64,000 nt of DNA from Paraliobacillus salinarum (GCF_014083865.1 NZ_JACEFA010000005.1:1-64000), one strand, 5' to 3'; shown: positions 28,389 through 36,153, counted from the first letter of the stretch. Notes: generated from the sequence alone by a model not told the origin. Program-made: numbers and translations.

Positions 28389-28907
28389 ATGCCAAGCGTA
28401 TTAATTATAAGCGATAGCCATGGCTGGACGAACGAGTTAACTACTATAACAGACAAATATATCGATCAAGTAGATTATATGGTTCATTGCGGAGATTCCG
28501 AGCTTGATTTTGATGAAGAGCCAATGGATCGTTTTATGAAAGTCGCAGGAAATTGTGACTTTGATTCACGCTATCCAGATGAATTAGATTTTGATGTAGA
28601 AGATATAAAGTTTTTTATTACACATGGCCATTTACACAATGTAAAAATGTCATTAATGCCAATTTCCTATCGTGCAGAAGAAGTAGGAGCAAGAGTCATT
28701 TGTCACGGTCATTCACATATTGCAGGAGTTTGGCAAGTGGAGGATCATATTATAATAAACCCAGGTAGTATAAGACTTCCACGTGTTCGACAAGAAAAAA
28801 CTTACGCAATCGCTTCATGGGATCAGGAAGAAACCTTTACCGTTACTTTTTATGATATTAACGGAAAAGAAGTGAAAGACTTAGCATTTGAAACAACACT
28901 ATCATAA
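28389..28907 (+). CDS. ysnB: YfcE/MJ0936 family metallophosphoesterase (YsnB)
   Basis: A 172-residue calcineurin-like phosphodiesterase. The binuclear metal ligands are all visible: ISDSHG (D and H), HCGDSELDF (D), AGNCD (N), THGHLHNV (H) and CHGHSHIAG (H-x-H). The family hydrolyses phosphodiesters in vitro; the cellular substrate is unknown. The frame opens at 28359 inside rdgB, but AAGGAGTGA stands before the ATG at 28389, which fits the family start MPSVLIISDSHG. It is the last gene of the rph-rdgB-ysnB unit; a terminator follows. Confidence 0.9.
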   Translation: MPSVLIISDSHGWTNELTTITDKYIDQVDYMVHCGDSELDFDEEPMDRFMKVAGNCDFDSRYPDELDFDVEDIKFFITHGHLHNVKMSLMPISYRAEEVGARVICHGHSHIAGVWQVEDHIIINPGSIRLPRVRQEKTYAIASWDQEETFTVTFYDINGKEVKDLAFETTLS

Positions 28908-28914
28908 AACCTAT

Positions 28915-28949
28915 TGCGGAAGACTCTTGCTTCTTCCGCAAAGTTTTTT
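28915..28949 (+). terminator. Terminator after ysnB
   Basis: TGCGGAAGA (28915-28923) pairs with TCTTCCGCA (28932-28940), followed by T residues. Confidence 0.9.
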
Positions 28950-28960
28950 TCATTTATTCA

Positions 28961-28989
28961 TTGACAAACCTAGCTATAATTACTATAAT
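28961..28989 (+). promoter_or_regulatory. Sigma-A promoter of the tRNA operon
   Basis: TTGACA (28961-28966), 17-base spacer, TATAAT (28984-28989): a perfect vegetative consensus promoter about 50 bases before tRNA-Gly. Confidence 0.88.
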
Positions 28990-29045
28990 AAATCTTGTCT
29001 GTTACAAGAAAAGCAACAAAGATTACATATAACTAATTGAATGAT

Positions 29046-29119
29046 GCGGGTGTAGTTTAGTGGTAAAACCTCAGCCTTCCAAGCTGATGTCGAGGGTTCG
29101 ATTCCCTTCACCCGCTCCA
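29046..29119 (+). tRNA. tRNA-Gly (anticodon TCC)
   Basis: A complete cloverleaf: acceptor GCGGGTG/CACCCGC, D arm with AGTTTAGTGGTAAAAC, anticodon loop CTTCCAA (anticodon TCC), T arm GAGGGTTCGATTCCCTT. The discriminator is T and CCA is encoded (29117-29119). It reads GGA/GGG glycine codons. Only 3 bases separate it from tRNA-Arg, so they form one transcript. Confidence 0.96.
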
Positions 29120-29122
29120 TAT

Positions 29123-29196
29123 GTCCCAGTAGCTCAGCTGGATAGAGCAACAGCCTTCTAAGCTGTGGGTCGGGAGTTCGAATCTCTCCTGGGACG
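29123..29196 (+). tRNA. tRNA-Arg (anticodon TCT), integration site of the element
   Basis: A complete cloverleaf: acceptor GTCCCAG/CTGGGAC, anticodon loop CTTCTAA (anticodon TCT, AGA/AGG codons), T loop TTCGAAT. The discriminator is G96 equivalent at 29196; CCA is not encoded. Its 3' part, from the T arm through the acceptor, lies inside the 29-bp repeat that bounds the integrated element, so the tRNA remains intact and functional after insertion. Confidence 0.96.
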
Positions 29197-29199
29197 CTA
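29171..29199 (+). repeat. Left attachment site (29-bp direct repeat, attL)
   Basis: The 29 bases from CGGGAGTTCG to GGGACGCTA are identical to 41556-41584. They cover the T arm and acceptor 3' strand of tRNA-Arg plus three bases beyond. A tRNA 3' end next to a tyrosine recombinase gene is the classical integration target. Confidence 0.93.
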
Positions 29200-29296
29200 C
29201 GATTTTAGGCGTTAAGCCGCGGTATATAAGCCTTCTTATTCGTAAGTTAATCGGTCAATGAATCGGTCAACTATCGAATAGGAGGCTTATTTTTTT

Positions 29297-30265
29297 ATGA
29301 CGAAACGAAAACCTTCACTTTCCGTTCAATCGGATTTATCCGACTTATTCCACGAACAATTAAAATCCCAAAACAAACGAGGCTTCCCGATAGAAAAGGC
29401 TCTAATTACGGTAATAAAGCAAATGAGAGCGACAGGGCTACGTCCAAGAACGATAAACGATTACGAGTTACACGTAAGGCATTTTATCAAAGTCACCGAT
29501 ATACAGCACGTAGAAGAAATAAGCGCAGATCATATCTACGAATGGCTATCATCTATGAATGTGAGTAATCAGACAAAACTTACTCGGCTTAAGTGTTTAA
29601 AAGCCTTTTTAAGTAGATGTAAAGATAACGGCTGGATTGGTCGCAATTTTTGGCGCAACGTAAAAATTAAAGTAGATAACCCAGTAAAAGAGGGCGTTAC
29701 GGATAAAGAAATCAATTTACTTTTACATCTTTTAGATTTATCAAAATTTGTTGAGTTGAGGGACGCTACGGCAATTTTATTAATGTATCAAACAGGAATC
29801 AGAGTAGGCACTTTAAAAGACCTAGAAACAAAGCACATTAATCTACAATCACGGTTACTCCGAATAGACGGGAAGTTAATCAAAAATCATGAATCTATAT
29901 ATCTTCCGTTTAACGATGTTCTTTTCCGGTTGCTTGAAACGTTAATAGAGCAAAACAAACTTATCAAAATGGAACATGGCGTAAATAACGACTTATTATT
30001 TATCACTACAAACGGCGGAAAAATAGCCAGTGGAATGACGCACAACAATATTATGAAACGATTAAACAAATATTCAAAAGAATTTGGATTAAAAAACATA
30101 AATGCACATGCAATAAGAAGGGGATTTGCAAAGAATCTTCTGAAAAAGGGAGCTAATATCGCACTTATCTCGAAGGCGCTAGGGCATAGTGACATAGCTG
30201 TTACTAGCAGGTATTTGCATTTAGATAAAGAAGAGGTCGCAGAAAGTTTACGAGAGTATTTATAA
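29297..30265 (+). CDS. int: Tyrosine recombinase/integrase
   Basis: A 322-residue site-specific recombinase that integrates and excises the element at tRNA-Arg. N-terminal SAM-like core-binding domain (about residues 33-118; RPRTINDYELHVRHF). The catalytic domain shows R169 in TGIRVGTL, H271 and R274 in HAIRRG, H297 in LGHS and the nucleophile Y306 in TSRYLHL, so all catalytic residues are present and it looks functional. AGGAGG lies before its ATG. It is about 100 bases from attL, reading inward; two copies of AATCGGTCAA (29249-29258, 29261-29270) lie between as possible recombinase or excisionase sites. No separate excisionase was identified. Confidence 0.95.
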   Translation: MTKRKPSLSVQSDLSDLFHEQLKSQNKRGFPIEKALITVIKQMRATGLRPRTINDYELHVRHFIKVTDIQHVEEISADHIYEWLSSMNVSNQTKLTRLKCLKAFLSRCKDNGWIGRNFWRNVKIKVDNPVKEGVTDKEINLLLHLLDLSKFVELRDATAILLMYQTGIRVGTLKDLETKHINLQSRLLRIDGKLIKNHESIYLPFNDVLFRLLETLIEQNKLIKMEHGVNNDLLFITTNGGKIASGMTHNNIMKRLNKYSKEFGLKNINAHAIRRGFAKNLLKKGANIALISKALGHSDIAVTSRYLHLDKEEVAESLREYL

Positions 30266-30426
30266 AAAATAAAAAAAAAGAGCGCATGCACCGCAAACAA
30301 GCGATACATAACGCACCTAACCTATGTGTTATTTTATCGAAAAAATAGGCGCTTGTCAAATTCGGCAAGTTCGTCCGTTCAACAGAACATACGTTTGCTA
30401 ACGCGTGCCTCGAAACGGAGGCTAAC

Positions 30427-31161
30427 ATGTACTACTTATCGCAATACCAAACGTTTGACGACGTACAAGAACTAAATTATCACGTGAAACAACACACAAA
30501 TATACGTAAATACGAAATGAACGATACGCAACGCGATGTACTCCAATTTATTGCTCAATATTCTGTAAAGTATGCAGGGGCTAGTCATTTAAAAACGGAA
30601 ACAATCGCAAAAGGGATTGGAAAGTCCCGGAGAACGATAGAGCGAGCAATTAGTGCGCTAGTAAATTTGGGAATCGTCGAAAAAATCTCTACTGTTCGTA
30701 TAATTTCCGGTGGGAAAGGCGCAAATATTTATCGTATCTTGCCGTTTGTTTATCAAAGTGACGAGTCGCAAATGTCGCATTGCAGGGAGGTAGAGTTAGC
30801 TACGCAGACAAGCGATTCTAACGACTTTAAGCGAAAAGAATCCGACAATTTTATTAATCTATTAAAAAGTATTACATATACGTATGCAGACACGCCATAT
30901 ATTCGATTTAAAGCGTTTGTCGAGCAATTTGTAGGGGCAACGGAAAAACAGTTAATTCACCGCCTGTATGGCGTATATTTGGCTCAAACAAAGGCGTTAC
31001 GAAAGGCGTATGAAGTAGACAAGTTAATAGGTATAGCAATCCAAGCGTTAGCCGTTACTTTTTCCCGGAGTAAGCAAATGAGGCTACGTAACCTAGTCGG
31101 CTATTTTAACGGAGTATTTGGACGCATGCTGGACGGACTAATGTCCGAATTGTTTGCGTGA
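30427..31161 (+). CDS. Helix-turn-helix replication/regulatory-type protein
   Basis: A 244-residue protein. Residues about 33-100 form a winged helix: MNDTQRDVLQFIAQYSVKYAGASHLKTETIAKGIGKSRRTIERAISALVNLGIVEK is the pattern of a MarR/plasmid-type HTH_36 domain. The C-terminal half (about 140-244) is helical and uncharacterised (FVEQFVGATEKQLIHRLYGVYL). I recall similar proteins on Bacillus plasmids and prophages, where they are annotated only as helix-turn-helix proteins. It could be a replication initiator or the main regulator of the element. AACGGAGG precedes the ATG. Confidence 0.65.
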   Translation: MYYLSQYQTFDDVQELNYHVKQHTNIRKYEMNDTQRDVLQFIAQYSVKYAGASHLKTETIAKGIGKSRRTIERAISALVNLGIVEKISTVRIISGGKGANIYRILPFVYQSDESQMSHCREVELATQTSDSNDFKRKESDNFINLLKSITYTYADTPYIRFKAFVEQFVGATEKQLIHRLYGVYLAQTKALRKAYEVDKLIGIAIQALAVTFSRSKQMRLRNLVGYFNGVFGRMLDGLMSELFA

Positions 31162-31195
31162 AAATAGATTATATAAACGATTGGAGGCGATGAAT

Positions 31196-31297
31196 GTGCG
31201 TATAAGACATTGGATAGACTGCCGTATACTTAAAAAACATCGGTATAATTACTATGATGATCGGTGTATAGTTTGCGGGCGTAAATCTAAGCGTTAG
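31196..31297 (+). CDS. 33-residue Cys-containing small protein (possible zinc-binding)
   Basis: GTG at 31196 lies 8 bases after TTGGAGG (31181-31187); an ATG at 31190 in frame is too close to it. The peptide is strongly basic and aromatic, with Cys in WIDCRIL and a CIVCGRK knuckle near the end, so one metal could be held by three Cys plus a His (HW or HRY). It follows the HTH gene after 34 bases and is probably co-transcribed. Function unknown; the good ribosome binding site and Cys pattern argue that it is translated. Confidence 0.5.
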   Translation: MRIRHWIDCRILKKHRYNYYDDRCIVCGRKSKR

Positions 31298-32314
31298 GTA
31301 AGTAATTCTCCGAAAGTGTACGTTTTCGGTACGAATAACTAATATATATATATGTGTACGTTAGTAAAGTAGTATAGGGACGGTTTTATTATCGGGCGCA
31401 AGGCGCAAGCTACCGATTGATTCCACACTTGCGATAATTGCGAACACTATATAGGAAGTGATCGGAATCATTACGTTTTATATGTGCGGTAATTTGTGGT
31501 ATTGATCGGTAATTTATCATCGTTTTATCGGGCGCATGCCTGCTGCGCGTGACCCCTCGAACACTTTCGGGAGTAGGTATAACAGCATAACCGATAAATA
31601 CGAACTATCTACAATTCAAACGTATGTAATTACGCTAAAATTGCCTGCATTAACGCCGATTTTATACGTTATTTTATACGGTATAATTTACGTATATTTA
31701 TTCGGTCATATAAATCCGAAAGGGAACCGCCTTAAAACGTTGATATAAAGGCATTTCCGAAAGTGACTTCCGATAAGATACATTATGTAAACTAGAACGG
31801 TCAAAAACGGCTGTAATCGTTGGCGCACAAGGGATTTCGGAAACTGATTTCGGTATATTTACGGTGGAATAGTCAAACATTTTCGGAATATATCGAGCAT
31901 AAATATACGGAAAATGAATAACCGAACTATGTCGAGGAATCGGCGTAAAAGGTTCGGAATATCCCGTATGTTATGCCGAATGTTACCTCAATCCAACGCA
32001 TAGAATCGCACGTACTCCGAAATAAGTATAGCCAGCGCGCATATATTTAGGTGCTTCTCCGTACCATAGACGGATAGCTTATGCCGGCAAGCAGGCGTAT
32101 ATATTTACTAACGTATATAGGCGCTTGTGGGCGTAGCTGGCGCGCGGTTGCTTGTGCGCTAGGCTATCGGTATATATATCGCTTGTAATGCGCTTGTATG
32201 GCGGTGTAAATGCGGGGGAGATCGAGGGCATTCGGAGGGGCGAGGAATACCCGGGGGGGCGGTCTAAAATAACGGGCCTCCTCCTGGTGGATTTTAAATA
32301 TGGACAACAAAATT
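31298..32314. other. 1 kb non-coding region with recurring TTTCGGAA-type motifs (possible origin)
   Basis: No convincing gene on either strand. The motif TTTCGGAA or its complement TTCCGAAA, in full or partial form, recurs about nine times (examples: 31309-31318, 31754-31772, 31833-31853 with GATTTCGG twice, about 31880, about 31951, about 32015). A second short motif, GCGCTTGT, occurs at 32121-32128 and 32190-32197 and also at 30349-30356. Many TATATA steps are interspersed. In an element with its own primase this is the natural place for a replication origin; a packaging site is another possibility. Both are inference. Confidence 0.45.
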
Positions 32315-32542
32315 TCACTTTGACTTTTCTATTGACAATAGCTCGTCCATGCTCGATAAGTCCAACGTTTGTATGATCGTCTCCAAGTGTTTTTTATTTA
32401 TGCTAGTACGTTGATTATTCGCTATCTCGCTAATTGTGGCCGTTCTTAGTCCTGACATTTCCGCAAACTCCTGCTGCGTTATCCCTCTTTGATTTAATAA
32501 CTCTTTTAGTTTGATCGTTATTTTAACGTTACTTTGCTCCAT
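32315..32542 (-). CDS. Xre/Cro-CI family repressor
   Basis: A 75-residue single-domain DNA-binding protein. The helix-turn-helix is clear: LKELLNQRGITQQEFAEMSGLRTATISEIANNQRTSINKKHLETIIQTLDLSSMDELL. It is the only minus-strand gene of the element and is divergent from the long rightward operon, a layout typical of a lysogeny-type repressor controlling the divergent promoter (32623-32651). AAGGAG stands 6 bases upstream of its ATG. It has no C-terminal dimerisation or peptidase domain, so induction by RecA-type cleavage is unlikely (inference). Confidence 0.85.
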   Translation of the reverse strand: MEQSNVKITIKLKELLNQRGITQQEFAEMSGLRTATISEIANNQRTSINKKHLETIIQTLDLSSMDELLSIEKSK

Positions 32543-32622
32543 TGTGTACTCCTTCTTTCCGTTGGTTATATTTTATCCTATTATACGATAATAAAATAAA
32601 TTACGCAATTTCGGAATTTGGG

Positions 32623-32656
32623 TTGACGACGACATTAAATTACGGTATATTGTAAT
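32623..32656 (+). promoter_or_regulatory. Rightward promoter of the element with a possible operator
   Basis: TTGACG (32623-32628), 17-base spacer, TATATT (32646-32651). An inverted repeat ATTAC (32639-32643) and GTAAT (32652-32656) straddles the -10 hexamer and could be the operator of the divergent Xre repressor. Confidence 0.6.
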
Positions 32657-32690
32657 TACGAAATAACGAATAAACGAAAGGGGGAACGAA

Positions 32691-33017
32691 ATGAACGTAA
32701 CTTATACAAATTATAACGAAATATTTCCGCCAGGCTTTGTAATACTTGAAGCCGACGCAACATGTAATAAGACTTATCAAATAGTCGCAAAAAGAACGGT
32801 CGTAGGTTGGTATAACGTGTACCTAATCGACGAGGGGGAGCAAATAGCGTGGATTAACGTATCACCGTCGAGGTTTAAGGAGATATTTACGGGAGCAAGC
32901 GAACAAAGCCGTCTAGCCTGCGACATGATCGCATATACACAAGTTTGGGACATATTCGGTGAGCAATTATCGGACGAATTGTATGTAAGAGAAAATAAAT
33001 TAACGGGGGCGATTTAA
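32691..33017 (+). CDS. Hypothetical protein, first gene of the rightward operon
   Basis: A 108-residue protein of unknown function with no membrane helix. The composition is acidic and beta-rich in the first half (YQIVAKRTVVGWYNVYLIDEGEQIAWINV) and helical later (SRLACDMIAYTQVWDIFGEQL). AAAGGGGGAACG precedes the ATG. It is directly downstream of the divergent promoter, the position of early regulators or anti-repressors in phages, but no motif confirms such a role. The next gene starts 2 bases after its stop. Confidence 0.55.
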   Translation: MNVTYTNYNEIFPPGFVILEADATCNKTYQIVAKRTVVGWYNVYLIDEGEQIAWINVSPSRFKEIFTGASEQSRLACDMIAYTQVWDIFGEQLSDELYVRENKLTGAI

Positions 33018-33019
33018 CG

Positions 33020-33316
33020 ATGAAAACGATTGAAAAAACATGGATTAGCAGCGCAGGGCTTGAGGTAGGCACGCCGGTAAACGTAGAGGAGTATGTCGAG
33101 CAGAACTATAAGCATGTATACGAGCCATTCGAGGTTAACGTAGCGACGGAGGTATCCGGCAGAGAAGAAATGAAATTAATTTACGAATATATTACTTCCT
33201 TTGGAACCGTGGAAAATTTACCGATAAGCCTTATGAATATACTACTTAATCACGAATTTAGCAGGAATGAGCTTGCGCCCATGCGAAAAGAACTAGAAGG
33301 AGGTAATCGCTTATGA
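33020..33316 (+). CDS. Hypothetical protein
   Basis: A 98-residue acidic protein of unknown function. Parts that can be described: a beta-type start (IEKTWISSAGLEVGTPVNVEEYVEQNY), a middle ending VSGREEMKLIYEYITSFG, and a helical end with LMNILLNHEFSRNELAPMRKELE. It overlaps the next gene by 4 bases (ATGA), so the two are translationally coupled. No family recognised. Confidence 0.5.
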   Translation: MKTIEKTWISSAGLEVGTPVNVEEYVEQNYKHVYEPFEVNVATEVSGREEMKLIYEYITSFGTVENLPISLMNILLNHEFSRNELAPMRKELEGGNRL

Positions 33317-33594
33317 TCGCCTCATACTATGAACAGATCGAACAATTACGCATAAAGGTCGAACAGGATTTTGAGTTTTACCGGAAAATGAATAGCCTTA
33401 TTGACCGCAGGCTTAACGAATTAGGAAAACGTAATATATGGTCGGACGCGGACGAGATGGCCGAGCTAGCCGAGCAAAAGGCTATGGTCAAGGACGCTAG
33501 TTTACGGTTGTTGCCGTTACGGGACTTGTTTAAAAACGGTTGGGGCGAAGTTGTCGAACGCAAAAAGAAATTCGAGAAGTATAATTGCGAGTAG
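33313..33594 (+). CDS. Hypothetical coiled-coil protein
   Basis: A 93-residue strongly helical, charged protein (YYEQIEQLRIKVEQDFEFYRKM, then EMAELAEQKAMVKDASLRLLPLRDLFKNGW). A short coiled coil is likely. It overlaps the previous gene by 4 bases; AGAAGGAGG lies in the end of that gene. Function unknown. A terminator-like hairpin follows at once, so 32691-33594 is probably one three-gene early operon. Confidence 0.5.
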   Translation: MIASYYEQIEQLRIKVEQDFEFYRKMNSLIDRRLNELGKRNIWSDADEMAELAEQKAMVKDASLRLLPLRDLFKNGWGEVVERKKKFEKYNCE

Positions 33595-33621
33595 GCGCTG
33601 ATAATAGCGCTTATTTTTTTT
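33593..33621 (+). terminator. Terminator of the three-gene operon
   Basis: GCGCT (33595-33599) pairs with AGCGC (33606-33610), then a T-rich run to 33621. A second similar hairpin, GGCGCTT/AAGTGCC, lies at about 33766-33788 in the following 205-base gap. Confidence 0.6.
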
Positions 33622-33826
33622 GAGAAAAATTCGCCGAAAACTCCGAACGAGGACAACTTTTGCGTATATATAAGTATAAGAGAAAATTTATTGCGCTTTG
33701 CTATGCCAAATTAGGGTGCAAATTGCCATAATGTATATAGAGGAGTTAATTAAATAATTTAGTTGAGGCGCTTATATATTAAGTGCCTATTTTGTTGCAC
33801 ACATTCAAACAAAACGGAGGGATTAA

Positions 33827-33988
33827 GTGGAAAAATACAAATGTATTTTAAGCCTAAGAGTTGCAAATGATTTAGTCGCAAAAGATTACGAGTTAGTCCA
33901 TATTGAGCCGTCACACAAACTACCCGGCAAGCTAGTTTTTGTTTTTAGAAATAGCGAACAGCTAGAAAAAGAACTACAAAACTACTAG
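33827..33988 (+). CDS. 53-residue DUF5659-like phage protein
   Basis: GTG at 33827 follows GGAGGGATTAA. The product reads like a short phage protein: KCILSLRVANDLVAKDYELVHIEPSHKLPGKLVFVFRNSEQLEKEL. This alternation (binding start, IEPSHK, then FVF strand and a helix) resembles DUF5659 proteins that often sit beside replication genes in Bacillus phages (recollection, not searched). Function unknown. It ends 10 bases before the primase gene, and both use the identical start region GGAGGGATTAAGTGGAA. Confidence 0.6.
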   Translation: MEKYKCILSLRVANDLVAKDYELVHIEPSHKLPGKLVFVFRNSEQLEKELQNY

Positions 33989-33998
33989 GAGGGATTAA

Positions 33999-35426
33999 GT
34001 GGAACAGCCTAACAAGCAACTTATTAGTAAGTTTAATGAGTTGTACATCCAAACTCGATACAAGTATTTAGTGCAATTTAACGACGGTAAATATGTGACT
34101 TTGATACACAAACCAGGCAAAAAAGTAGTTAAGCTAAACGACAGCATTATAAAAACACACTTAAAAGGCGATCTTACATATGGTATTTTTTCGGGCGGTC
34201 ACTTCAACAAGTTTATAACTTTTGACGTAGATTGCAAAGAACATCACATTGCGCGCTGGGCGACGTTAAAACTAATTGACGTATTAATAAACAACTTTCA
34301 AATTAGCAGAGGCGGCATACACGCCAGTTTTAGCGGTAATAAAGGCTATCACGTGGATTTATTTTTAGATAAGCCAATCCTCGTAAGCGAGCTAAAGACG
34401 TTTTATCACAGCGTAATAGCTTGCGTCGGTAAAATCCCGAACGGAGAAATAGAGTTTAGAGCAACCGACACGCAAGGGGTTAAGCTACCGCTAGGCATTC
34501 ACCAAAAAACGAAAAAGCGTTGTTGGTTTGTCGACAATGAAACGCTAGAACCGATCGAATCATTTGACTATTTGCTTGACGTCGAGCCGATGGACTCGGA
34601 GGTAATAACCGATAATGATTTCGGCTTGTCCGAGGAGCAGGTTGTCGAGTTTGAACACGTTGCTGCAAGTACGGACATTACGGTCAATGCCGTGGACATG
34701 TCGAAGGCGCTACAAAACGCAGCGAAGATAATAGAAACGGGTAGACTTACGCAAAGTGGGACGAGGCATAAAACGACGTTTACGCTCGCTCTATTCGGAA
34801 ATACGCAAGGGTGGACAGAGGACGAAACAGTCGCGGTAATTATGGATATTCTACTAGCAACGCCGAGGGGCTACTTCTCCGAGGGGAGTACTCCGGAATA
34901 CTGGGACAAAGAGGCGAAACGGTTAGTTGAATATGTGTTTACGAAGAATATAACGATAACTAGCAGTAAAGATAAAAAACTGGAAATCTATAAATCTGAA
35001 ATTTTAGCCGTGTTGGACTGTGGAACCTTCCGCCAAAAACAACTTGCCTATGCAATGCTTATTACGTCAAAACGGTACGGAAAAATATTCTACCTAACTG
35101 TTAATACGGCCATGAGAATGATCGGAACAAAGTCTAGGGAGACCGTGCAGAACGCAATTAAACAATTAATAGAGTCCGGCTTTATAGAATATCAAAGAAA
35201 GGCTGAAATTGATAAAGCAAGGTCTTTAGAGTTAGGTGTCGCTAGATATAAGCCGAATAAGTATAAACTCTCGTTTGATATTTATTTAGAAAATGATAAA
35301 TCGGTATTTATTGAAGGTGATAGAAACATGATTGAAGTTGCTTTAATGCTATGCGACGTGGCAGAAATCAAAAAATATGTTAAAAGAAGAGAGTTCGAAA
35401 ATAGATGGCAAGCGCACGTGAGTTAA
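33999..35426 (+). CDS. Archaeo-eukaryotic primase (AEP) superfamily replication protein
   Basis: A 475-residue protein. The AEP catalytic motifs are visible: FDVDCKEHH (metal-binding DxD, residues 76-78), SFSGNKGYH (sxH type, residues 110-118), EFRA (about 152-155) and VKLPLGIH (161-168), matching the TOTE-type primase domain. The C-terminal part (about 325-430) contains a winged helix (TKSRETVQNAIKQLIESGFIEYQRK). It would make primers or copy DNA at the element's origin. No helicase gene is present, so host helicase is presumably recruited. GTG start at 33999 with GGAGGG 5 bases ahead. Confidence 0.8.
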   Translation: MEQPNKQLISKFNELYIQTRYKYLVQFNDGKYVTLIHKPGKKVVKLNDSIIKTHLKGDLTYGIFSGGHFNKFITFDVDCKEHHIARWATLKLIDVLINNFQISRGGIHASFSGNKGYHVDLFLDKPILVSELKTFYHSVIACVGKIPNGEIEFRATDTQGVKLPLGIHQKTKKRCWFVDNETLEPIESFDYLLDVEPMDSEVITDNDFGLSEEQVVEFEHVAASTDITVNAVDMSKALQNAAKIIETGRLTQSGTRHKTTFTLALFGNTQGWTEDETVAVIMDILLATPRGYFSEGSTPEYWDKEAKRLVEYVFTKNITITSSKDKKLEIYKSEILAVLDCGTFRQKQLAYAMLITSKRYGKIFYLTVNTAMRMIGTKSRETVQNAIKQLIESGFIEYQRKAEIDKARSLELGVARYKPNKYKLSFDIYLENDKSVFIEGDRNMIEVALMLCDVAEIKKYVKRREFENRWQAHVS

Positions 35427-35545
35427 ACACTGGCTACGCCCATCTCTTTCTAAGTTACATATATATAAATAAGTTATTAGTACCGATTACGTACAACCTA
35501 TATTTTACCAACTACTAAATGAACAGCCAAAGGAGCAATTTTAAA

Positions 35546-36106
35546 ATGAATTATAACAAAGAGGCAAGCCTGTTATACGAAAAAGGACTTACAAAATTTC
35601 AAATTACCAATCTGTATCAAGAAATTCTCGAAGAATTTTACAAGGCTTGCGGACACGTAGAAACAGACGTTTTTATACAGAAAGTGAAGGACGTAAAACG
35701 ATATGAACGCTCATATCTTCACCAAATAATAGACGAGTCGTGCAAAAGGTATCTATACTCGACGGACTTAACATGGCGCGAGGTCAAGTTTGAGCCTAAA
35801 CGTATAAAACGATGTAAAAACTGCAACGCGTATTTTTACGATGTCAGCAGGAACGGGCGTAGCTTAACATGTAATATCGGAGGAGACTATTTTGTATATG
35901 ACTCTACTAATCGTAAATTCAGGAACTTTTACAAGAACGGTGAAAAGTTAAGTGTTTGCGGTGCTGAATTAGAGATACATAAACGCACACCTATCTATAA
36001 AAGAAAGGTAAATATGATACTAACAGACTTTTTTCCTGCTGAAGGTGATATTAAAGGACAAGCTTGGCTGGACGAGATAAATATTTTTCATCAGAATCAC
36101 GGTTAA
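35546..36106 (+). CDS. Hypothetical zinc-ribbon-like protein
   Basis: A 186-residue protein. Central Cys residues arranged as RCKNCNAYFYDV, LTCN and VCGA suggest a metal-binding ribbon (about residues 90-145). The start is helical (NKEASLLYEKGLTKFQITNLYQEILEEFYKACG). Function unknown; a DNA-binding or replication accessory role is possible because it follows the primase. The frame opens at 35519, but AAGGAG precedes the ATG at 35546 at a 10-base distance. A terminator follows. Confidence 0.5.
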   Translation: MNYNKEASLLYEKGLTKFQITNLYQEILEEFYKACGHVETDVFIQKVKDVKRYERSYLHQIIDESCKRYLYSTDLTWREVKFEPKRIKRCKNCNAYFYDVSRNGRSLTCNIGGDYFVYDSTNRKFRNFYKNGEKLSVCGAELEIHKRTPIYKRKVNMILTDFFPAEGDIKGQAWLDEINIFHQNHG

Positions 36107-36153
36107 AACTAAAAACCTATCAAACAAAGGCACAAACCATACTATTAATGAAG

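Noticed and set aside
31536-31748. Plus-strand 70-residue reading frame in the element's non-coding region
   Set aside because: No ribosome binding site, starts in a region without gene-like composition, and overlaps similar random frames on both strands in the TTTCGGAA-rich stretch.
32079-32376. Overlapping frames 32079-32318 (minus) and 32152-32376 (plus) at the XRE repressor
   Set aside because: Low-complexity products (Arg/Ser/Tyr or Gly/Arg rich), no ribosome binding sites, and the plus-strand frame runs into the clearly real XRE gene on the other strand.
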